From contig JABDDT010000016.1 of the NCBI GenBank assembly GCA_013287475.1, positions 1 to 49,463 of the forward strand: a stretch of DNA of 49,463 nucleotides, written 5' to 3'. The notes under the pieces are model-generated. The model made no database searches. It saw nothing but the letters and a program-made list of their open reading frames with translations, and was not told the DNA's origin. Positions 44,132 through 49,463 of this stretch are shown here, piece after piece. A program made the position numbers and the translations under genes. Position 1 is the first letter of the stretch, and each line of letters begins with the position of its first letter. This stretch comes from Bacteroidota bacterium (GTDB taxonomy: Bacteria > Bacteroidota > Bacteroidia > Chitinophagales > Chitinophagaceae).

Positions 44132-44851
44132 ATGAAATTAACCGAAACAAATTACCTAGCCCTTAAAAGTGATTATTCAACCTATCTCGATATTGCAAAA
44201 GGAATTGGAAACAATTTCGGTGGACCAAGTTTATATTTTCATCAACGGGCATTAGATGAAATTGAAAGGAGTTTTCTTGGCAAGACTCACATAGAAATGA
44301 TTTATGCAACACTTGCTTCTTGGGGAATGCATAGAATGGGGGATACCAAAACAAAGATGGTTGATTTCAATAAATTCGAAAATTCAATATTAACTCACAA
44401 AAACATATTGAGTGACCTTAAAACCTTAAAAATGGAGGAGGTTAGTAACTCTAATTTGCCTGAAGTTATTGAAAAATTGCGTAGCATTTGTTTTGCACTT
44501 AAAACCTCTGAATCCAATTCACGTATTGTTGGAAATTCAAAAACTCTTGCCCATATTTTACCGAATATAGTCCCCCCTATAGACAGGCAATACACTATAA
44601 GATTCTTTTCGTGTGAGCCAACAAGTTTTTTAAACGCCAAAGAAGGCATAAAACAACCTCCAGGTATTAAATTCTCTGAAGAGGAAACATGCTTCACTTA
44701 TATTTTAGAAAAAACTCACAATTTTATTAATCACATTAAGGTAGAAAAGCAGATCGGATTAAGTGGAACTTTTAATACTTCGTATCCTAAAATTTTTGAC
44801 AATCTAATAATGGCATATGTTAGGAATATTGGTCAAAAGAAAAAAACTTAA
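44132..44851 (+). CDS. Hypothetical soluble protein, accessory region
   Basis: The product has 239 residues with no signal peptide or membrane segment, mostly helical. The most notable stretch is NSKTLAHILPNIVPPIDRQYTIRFF (about 143-167), with a conserved-looking PPIDRQYT core; LASWGMHRMGD (about 59-69) is another. I cannot name a family. The context (between a tRNA copy and an HNH nuclease, next to a nucleotide-enzyme operon) suggests a defence-island cargo gene. Confidence 0.6.
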   Translation: MKLTETNYLALKSDYSTYLDIAKGIGNNFGGPSLYFHQRALDEIERSFLGKTHIEMIYATLASWGMHRMGDTKTKMVDFNKFENSILTHKNILSDLKTLKMEEVSNSNLPEVIEKLRSICFALKTSESNSRIVGNSKTLAHILPNIVPPIDRQYTIRFFSCEPTSFLNAKEGIKQPPGIKFSEEETCFTYILEKTHNFINHIKVEKQIGLSGTFNTSYPKIFDNLIMAYVRNIGQKKKT

Positions 44852-45075
44852 TTGCTTTGTAAATCATTTCTTTTTTATTATCCGTCTGAAACTGATAGCT
44901 GCTACAATTAAGAATAAAATTTAATTTGAATTAAAACTAATAATATAATTTTATACTTGCCACAATTGTAATTTAAAATTTAATATTTACCAGCTCACGA
45001 AATTTGAATTCAAACAGTTCAATCTCATTGTTCAACCATACCTTTATTTTCGAATCAGTCTAAATAAATAAAACT

Positions 45076-45579
45076 ATGGACAGAACATTAAAAGACCTCA
45101 GCAAACAGCAACAGGATTTTTTTAACACTGTTTATATTCAATTGAATACTTATCAGAAAGCTGCTGAACTACTGAATGTTGATAATAAAACAATAAGTCA
45201 ACTGAACATTAGCCTTGAGCATATATGGCGGCCTATTACTAAAGTCAGGGACAAGTGGAAATTAAAAGAAATAGGTGGCAATTTCTGGGACTTCTACAAT
45301 TGGTATTTAACAGCAGAAAAGAAATGTCATTACTGTGGAATTACTGAAGAAGATCTTAATGAGTTACACAAAATAGGCATCAACAATAAAAGAATCACGA
45401 GAGGGAGAACCCTGGAAATAGATAGAAAAATTGCTGATGAAAAATATAGCAAAATAGAAAACCTGACTTATTCCTGCTATTGGTGCAATAACGCTAAGAC
45501 TGATACATTCTCCGAAGAAGAATTTAAAATCATTGGAAAGGCTATCGGGATAGTTTGGAACCAAAGACTCGGCAAATGA
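45076..45579 (+). CDS. HNH-type nuclease
   Basis: The product has 167 residues. The C-terminal half is a zinc-ribbon HNH fold: CHYC (84-87), LEIDRK (113-118) in the position of the first catalytic His (here Asp-Arg), and CYWCNNAKTDTFSEEEF (134-150) with the Asn and second Cys pair. The N-terminal half has a helical region YQKAAELLNVDNKTISQLN that looks like a DNA-binding helix-turn-helix. A restriction-like or homing role is likely. Its TGA overlaps the ATG of the short ORF behind it (ATGA), which indicates a two-gene unit that has lost most of its second gene. Confidence 0.75.
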   Translation: MDRTLKDLSKQQQDFFNTVYIQLNTYQKAAELLNVDNKTISQLNISLEHIWRPITKVRDKWKLKEIGGNFWDFYNWYLTAEKKCHYCGITEEDLNELHKIGINNKRITRGRTLEIDRKIADEKYSKIENLTYSCYWCNNAKTDTFSEEEFKIIGKAIGIVWNQRLGK

Positions 45580-45740
45580 TAACTGACCAGGAGACCAATT
45601 TTGTATATTTATCGGATCTTTTAAAAGAGAAATGTCCGAATGTATATCGACAATCACTACCAGCCTTTGAAAGGCCAAAAATTAAGTGTAAATACCAGAA
45701 ATCTTCCTCAAAATTTCCGACTGATCGGAAGGACTGTTAA
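45576..45740 (+). pseudogene. Truncated ORF coupled to the HNH gene
   Basis: MITDQETNFVYLSDLLKEKC opens from an ATG overlapping the HNH stop. After about 35 codons the frame enters the antisense of the deoxynucleoside kinase end and stops. The first part looks like the start of an agmatine-deiminase/amidinotransferase-type protein, but from so few residues this is weak. The likely break is near 45680, the 3' end of the kinase gene. Confidence 0.4.
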
Positions 45741-46278
45741 CTAAATTAAATACTTCCGTATCGATCTCTAAAAATGATGTGCTAATAACATCATTCAATT
45801 TTATCTCAATTTCCTGTTTTATACAGTTTGACAGAGAAGACAAGAATGAAACATCAATTAGAGATTCTTCGCTTCTTCCCCTCGAATGTATCCTATGTAA
45901 CAGGGTTTTAGGGGAACATTTTAGATATATAATTAAGGTCGGTTCACCCAGCTCGTTAATGATATAGCTATAAAGGGAACGAAAGATCTTTAACTGTTCG
46001 TCATTTAATCCCATAACCGCATAACCCAAATCTTGAGTAAATGAAAAATCACATACAACGTCATTATTTTCCTCCAACTTTCTTTTTAACTCATGATAAT
46101 GTTGAAGTAAAAATGTGATTTCAGTTTCGAAATTGTACTTTAGTGGATTTGCATAAAAAGCCTTCCAAAATGGATTATTCCTGAATTCCTCAAAAACAAG
46201 ATTGTACCCATTCTCTAATAGAAGTTTGGCTAAGGATGTTTTCCCTGATCCGATTGATCCAGTAATCTCAATCCTCAT
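45682..46278 (-). CDS. Deoxynucleoside kinase
   Basis: The enzyme phosphorylates deoxynucleosides to 5'-monophosphates. The 198 residues are close to the usual bacterial length. The P-loop is GSIGSGKT (7-14). The catalytic Glu pair EEF (30-32) follows NLVFEEFRNNPFWKAFY. D-F-S at 77-79 stands in the position of the family DRS motif, with F replacing R, which may affect specificity. The LID is RIHSRGRSEE (129-138). The start ATG overlaps the stop of the dUTPase-fold gene by 4 bp, so the two are translationally coupled. It is last in the minus-strand nucleotide operon. dG/dA kinase is more likely than dT kinase, but this cannot be settled by eye. Confidence 0.82.
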   Translation of the reverse strand: MRIEITGSIGSGKTSLAKLLLENGYNLVFEEFRNNPFWKAFYANPLKYNFETEITFLLQHYHELKRKLEENNDVVCDFSFTQDLGYAVMGLNDEQLKIFRSLYSYIINELGEPTLIIYLKCSPKTLLHRIHSRGRSEESLIDVSFLSSLSNCIKQEIEIKLNDVISTSFLEIDTEVFNLVNSPSDQSEILRKISGIYT

Positions 46279-47225
46279 TTCTTCTCTTTTGATTTAGGCT
46301 GTATACTCATTATAACTTGATCTTTGCTATTTAGGTTTTTCACCAATGAGTCAAGTCGGTTTTCCAGTGCCTGTTGTTTCTCAACATTTTTCAAAACATA
46401 GTCCATTGTTTCCTTCCGAATATTTAGAGTGTTATACATAAAAGTTCCTAATCCGATGCAAAGAGTTATAATTGACATTAATGCGGTTAGATTAATTCTA
46501 CCGATTACATCTTCAGCCTTTTTTTGTAATTCGGAAGCCCTTTCCACTAGTAAAGAAACTGAATTTATAATCGGAGAATGTGGAGCAGCTTTGTTTAGAT
46601 ATTGGCCTGGTGACAGACTAACACTAGAATTTTTGAATGGGAAAAAGTTTTCTTTCCTTTTTTCTCCCATATTGTTTACGTAATCACTTGAATTACTTAT
46701 TTTGGTAAATTCCATCCAAATTAAAGGATCTAAATATTCTATTTTATAATCATTGTTTGTAAGGTTATGCAAGGGAATAAATAAATTACCCTTAAATCCA
46801 GGATCTACAAGAGGACCAGTTCCTAAAAGGATTCCTCTATGAACATGTTTAATTTGAAGATTAAATCTTGCAGCAATATAATGCGGAAGTCTGATCTTAG
46901 ATTCTAATGTAACGAATGCAACCGTATTTCTTTTGAGTACAATATAATCACCAGCTTTTGCCAATTCACCCTGAATCATTTCTTCCTTAGAATTCCAATA
47001 GATATATGTCCCGTTAACTCTCAAAGAATAAGAAGCAGGCTTTAAAAACTCCTCTCCTATATAGAATGGATTTAGCATTCCAGTACTTTCAACATACTTA
47101 ACAATATCCGAAGAATTCAATAATGCTGGTGGGATCTGAGTATCAAAAGGATCTCTATTTTTAGTTTTATTATATAGCAAATCAGCTTCTTCATCTTTCA
47201 ATTCTATGGGTCTTACATCAGCCAT
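46275..47225 (-). CDS. dCTP-deaminase/dUTPase-fold protein with membrane anchor and coiled coil
   Basis: The product is 316 residues. Residues about 55-175 form the trimeric dUTPase/DCD fold: LKPASYSLRVNGTYIYW (61-77), VAFVTLESKIRLP, RFNLQIKHVHRG and GPLVDPGFKGNLFIPLHN (137-154). The Asp of the GxxDxGxxG motif is present, but the position of the deaminase catalytic Glu (E138 of E. coli Dcd, by simple alignment) is Pro151, so deamination is unlikely. About 244-266 is a hydrophobic helix (ALMSIITLCIGLGTFMY), followed by a coiled-coil-like stretch (270-300). It lies 4 bp after the PurA-like gene. A nucleotide-binding sensor or dUTPase-like hydrolase at the membrane is my reading. ATG 47225 was chosen because the upstream frame lies inside the preceding gene. 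Confidence 0.75.
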   Translation of the reverse strand: MADVRPIELKDEEADLLYNKTKNRDPFDTQIPPALLNSSDIVKYVESTGMLNPFYIGEEFLKPASYSLRVNGTYIYWNSKEEMIQGELAKAGDYIVLKRNTVAFVTLESKIRLPHYIAARFNLQIKHVHRGILLGTGPLVDPGFKGNLFIPLHNLTNNDYKIEYLDPLIWMEFTKISNSSDYVNNMGEKRKENFFPFKNSSVSLSPGQYLNKAAPHSPIINSVSLLVERASELQKKAEDVIGRINLTALMSIITLCIGLGTFMYNTLNIRKETMDYVLKNVEKQQALENRLDSLVKNLNSKDQVIMSIQPKSKEKK

Positions 47226-47229
47226 AATT

Positions 47230-48288
47230 TTAATTTGCAACTTGTAAAAATTTTTCAATTCCCTTCTCAAAAACCATTTTTTCAAGAATGTCCTCTCTAC
47301 TATTCCCAATATAATCAATCGACATTTTAATCTTAATTTCGACTTCCGATAGAAAACTTTTAACTTTTGCATTTAAGGTTCTACTACACTGTGAATGAAT
47401 GTCAATATAGTCAACATGATTTAAGACTATTTTGGTTGGCTTATTGTACTGAATCGCCCTTTTTACTATTTCTTCATCAAAATTTGCAACCCTTCTTAAT
47501 TTTTTGGAAACCGAAGTAAATTCATTGAACAAAACTTCAGAGCCTGACCGAGCAGAAATATCTTCCCAAGTCGTTTCATTTTTTAAAGGACCGGAATTCC
47601 CAGCTACTCGGATTGGAAATGCTCGGATCACCATTATTACGTCATCTACATCCATTGGACTTAGACCAGACTCCGAAAGAAATCCTGCCGCGGTTGTGTC
47701 TCTACTTGTTGAATAAGGATACAAGTTTGAGTGCAGTAATGAAAGTCCAAATCCTTGAGTACCTTCAATTATTACCCTTTCATTTTGATTCAGTAAATTC
47801 CTTAAATACAAATTCGAATCCGAAACATACTTTTTTAACCCGCCAATATCTTTTGCAAAAATGGTTTTGGCATTGCGGTTAATTCTTTTGGAGATTGCTG
47901 ATCCCAATCCGCAACCTGTCGAACCAATTTTTTCTATCAGACCACTATTGGCTTCTTTATCGATATCGTCCTTTGAAATAATAACCGCATAGGGATCAAT
48001 TATAAGATCTGAATCATTTATACCTGACACTTCTATTTCATGTTCAAGAATCTCCAGGTTAATATAGTGACCAGATGGAAGCACAGACTTTATGCCGCCA
48101 ACGATGCAAGAAGTTGGCAAGTGTTTAAAGATCAGCGCCTCCCCCTTATCGTTGATTACAGTATGCCCGGAATTTGGACCGCCTACTCTAATTACTGCGG
48201 CGGCTTTGTATTTTTTTGCAAAATAGTGTGTTACTTTCCCTTTACCTTCTGAACCATATTGGCCTCCGATGACAATTGAGATGGGCAT
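47230..48288 (-). CDS. Short adenylosuccinate-synthetase homologue, PurZ-like
   Basis: The product is 352 residues, much shorter than housekeeping PurA (about 430) and close to archaeal PurA and phage PurZ. The N-terminal loop is GGQYGSEGKGK: residue 13, the catalytic Asp of PurA (GDEGKGK), is Ser. H42 in NSGHT is kept, as are GSTGCGLGSA, EGTQGFGLSLLHSNLYPYST with RDTTAAGF, KKLRRVANFD and the GTP-base motif NHVDYID. Phage PurZ, which joins Asp to dGMP on the path to 2-aminoadenine, also lacks this Asp. The gene overlaps the preceding gene by 58 bp. Substrate (dGMP, dIMP or another) is not decided by sequence alone. Confidence 0.8.
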   Translation of the reverse strand: MPISIVIGGQYGSEGKGKVTHYFAKKYKAAAVIRVGGPNSGHTVINDKGEALIFKHLPTSCIVGGIKSVLPSGHYINLEILEHEIEVSGINDSDLIIDPYAVIISKDDIDKEANSGLIEKIGSTGCGLGSAISKRINRNAKTIFAKDIGGLKKYVSDSNLYLRNLLNQNERVIIEGTQGFGLSLLHSNLYPYSTSRDTTAAGFLSESGLSPMDVDDVIMVIRAFPIRVAGNSGPLKNETTWEDISARSGSEVLFNEFTSVSKKLRRVANFDEEIVKRAIQYNKPTKIVLNHVDYIDIHSQCSRTLNAKVKSFLSEVEIKIKMSIDYIGNSREDILEKMVFEKGIEKFLQVAN

Positions 48289-49463
48289 AGTTGATTAATG
48301 ATTTTTTTTAGTTTATTTTCAAGATCGTCAATACTTGTATTATTAGATAATGTTAAGTCTGCAAATTTCTGCAATTCCATCACCTCACTTTCAACGACGT
48401 GCTTATTCGCTTCATCGAAAGAAGTATTGTTTGTTTCCTTTTTTTCATATCTCTCTCTTCTTTTGTCTTCATCTGCAACCAGATGTATGTGATAGAAATT
48501 CGTCTTATACTTTTCCTTAAAAAACGAATGATCTTCCAGAAACCTCAAACCATCAATAACGACATTCCCTTTAGGTGGCAACAACTTTAGAAGCTCGTTA
48601 CCAAGCCATCTTTGACCCATATGCTTATTCATATATTCTCCCATTTCTTGTAATGTAAACCTATTGACTTCTTTGCCTTCCCCAGAAATTAGATTTGCAA
48701 TCACAATACTAAAGCGTCCGTAAGCAAACCCATATTTCTGTAAAAATTCGCCACTCGTAGTTTTCCCGGAAGCAAGAAATCCACTGAGTCCAATCGCGAC
48801 TGGTTCTGAATATCCAGCAATTTCATTTTTTTTTAATTCAGGTATAATTAAATAGTTTTCATTTTCATTACCTAGCGCTTCATATTGATCCGCTAAATAA
48901 AAATATCCTACCAAAGCAGAAGTTATCGCATCTATCTCGTCATGGCTTATCTCAGGTTGATCATAAAATCCTTTAATACCAAATGCCAATAATCCTTTGA
49001 CCAAATACTCAATGCTTTTACCTTTTCTAGGTATCCCCAGAATGTCCTGGGCCGCACCTGGATAACTTTCAATTACAGCATAACCTAATTTACGAAACCT
49101 TTGTGCTAATAATATACCGCGTTCCGTCAGTCTTTGCATACTTTGTATCAGGCAGGGATATGACTTAACACCCCGCTTTGCCATAATTCTTTCGCATTCT
49201 CGTGTTATACCGTAAGTAGATCTACCCGGATCATCGTCGAAAACGGACTTTCTTCCAAAAGGAATTGACAAAGGAGAATCTATTGAAATTACTGTTGGAT
49301 TGTATTTAATTGTCTCTTTGATCAATTCATCATCTAAGAGTATTCGCTTTGTTAATGCAGTATTATTTTCTAAAATGGCCCATCCTGAAGCCCTCTTTTC
49401 CGATCCGGTTAAATCAATTCCAACAATTCTTCTGGTACTAAAATCTGGTAAATCTTTTATGGT
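48231..49463 (-). CDS. DUF429 domain fused to P-loop nucleotide kinase (partial)
   Basis: The gene is open to the window edge; 410 residues are visible, and its start is outside. An in-frame TTG at 49325 is not the true start, because the DUF429 motif VGIDLTGSEKRASGWAIL lies upstream of it. The N-terminal half (about 10-200) is DUF429, an RNase-H-like fold: the Asp residues of GIDLT, ISIDSP (about 60-65) and HDEID (about 174-178) form the expected acidic set. The C-terminal half (about 222-390) is a nucleotide/dephospho-CoA-kinase-like P-loop domain with GFLASGKTT, VVIDGLRF and VADEDKRRERYEK. The last 58 bp overlap the PurZ-like gene in another frame. First visible gene of the operon. Confidence 0.75.
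   Translation of the reverse strand, partial: TIKDLPDFSTRRIVGIDLTGSEKRASGWAILENNTALTKRILLDDELIKETIKYNPTVISIDSPLSIPFGRKSVFDDDPGRSTYGITRECERIMAKRGVKSYPCLIQSMQRLTERGILLAQRFRKLGYAVIESYPGAAQDILGIPRKGKSIEYLVKGLLAFGIKGFYDQPEISHDEIDAITSALVGYFYLADQYEALGNENENYLIIPELKKNEIAGYSEPVAIGLSGFLASGKTTSGEFLQKYGFAYGRFSIVIANLISGEGKEVNRFTLQEMGEYMNKHMGQRWLGNELLKLLPPKGNVVIDGLRFLEDHSFFKEKYKTNFYHIHLVADEDKRRERYEKKETNNTSFDEANKHVVESEVMELQKFADLTLSNNTSIDDLENKLKKIINQLCPSQLSSEANMVQKVKGK

Noticed and set aside
46275..47225. Ordinary dCTP deaminase
   Set aside because: The deaminase Glu position is Pro, and a membrane helix plus coiled coil follow the domain.
47230..48288. Housekeeping adenylosuccinate synthetase purA
   Set aside because: It is about 80 residues shorter than bacterial PurA, Asp13 is Ser, and it is embedded in an accessory operon with deoxynucleotide enzymes.

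Overview
The window looks like the chromosome of a Bacteroidota bacterium, probably of the Chitinophagales/Sphingobacteriales type. The evidence is alternative complex III genes (actA, actB), a large set of about 800-residue FtsX/MacB-like permeases, near absence of Shine-Dalgarno sequences, and promoter-like TTTG / TAnnTTTG pairs. This placement is inferred from gene content; no 16S rRNA gene is present.

Left part (1-35.8 kb). Housekeeping and envelope genes: actB (partial) and actA of the respiratory chain, purN, a secreted carboxypeptidase-regulatory-like protein, chrA, and feoB. Next come six full-length FtsX-like permeases, apparently in three transcription units: 13899>8822 on minus, 14244>16619 on plus, and 19817>27223 on plus. 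A TylF-like methyltransferase, a candidate small RNA and a helical-repeat protein lie among them. A decayed hicA with an intact hicB, and a 29-codon permease scrap, follow the last permease. Then come a lipoprotein, an aminotransferase, a mannose-1-phosphate guanylyltransferase, kdsD and recQ. Nearly every gap here is filled by arrays of 7-8 bp tandem words, often as two facing arms that can fold into a hairpin. They begin at or inside the stop codon of the upstream gene.

Right part (35.8-49.5 kb). These repeat arrays stop after about 32 kb. A tRNA-Phe gene is followed by a mosaic region: a broken GIY-YIG nuclease, small secreted or lipoprotein genes of unknown function (some preceded by lysine-rich 3' scraps of other genes), a TonB C-terminal protein, an ankyrin protein flanked by a 30-bp duplicated tRNA-derived sequence, an orphan amino-acid-binding protein and a GMC oxidoreductase. 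A 54-bp copy of the tRNA-Phe 3' part at 43.9 kb closes an interval of about 8 kb, so this resembles one or more insertions at the tRNA.

Beyond it lie an unknown gene, an HNH nuclease with a truncated coupled ORF, and the most interesting feature. This is a tight minus-strand operon encoding (i) a DUF429 domain fused to a P-loop nucleotide kinase, (ii) a short adenylosuccinate-synthetase homologue with Ser in place of the catalytic Asp13, as in phage PurZ, (iii) a dCTP-deaminase/dUTPase-fold protein with a membrane anchor and coiled coil, and (iv) a deoxynucleoside kinase. Taken together it looks like a deoxynucleotide-modifying or nucleotide-sensing module, possibly anti-phage, possibly related to 2-aminoadenine (Z) metabolism. 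That role is inference.
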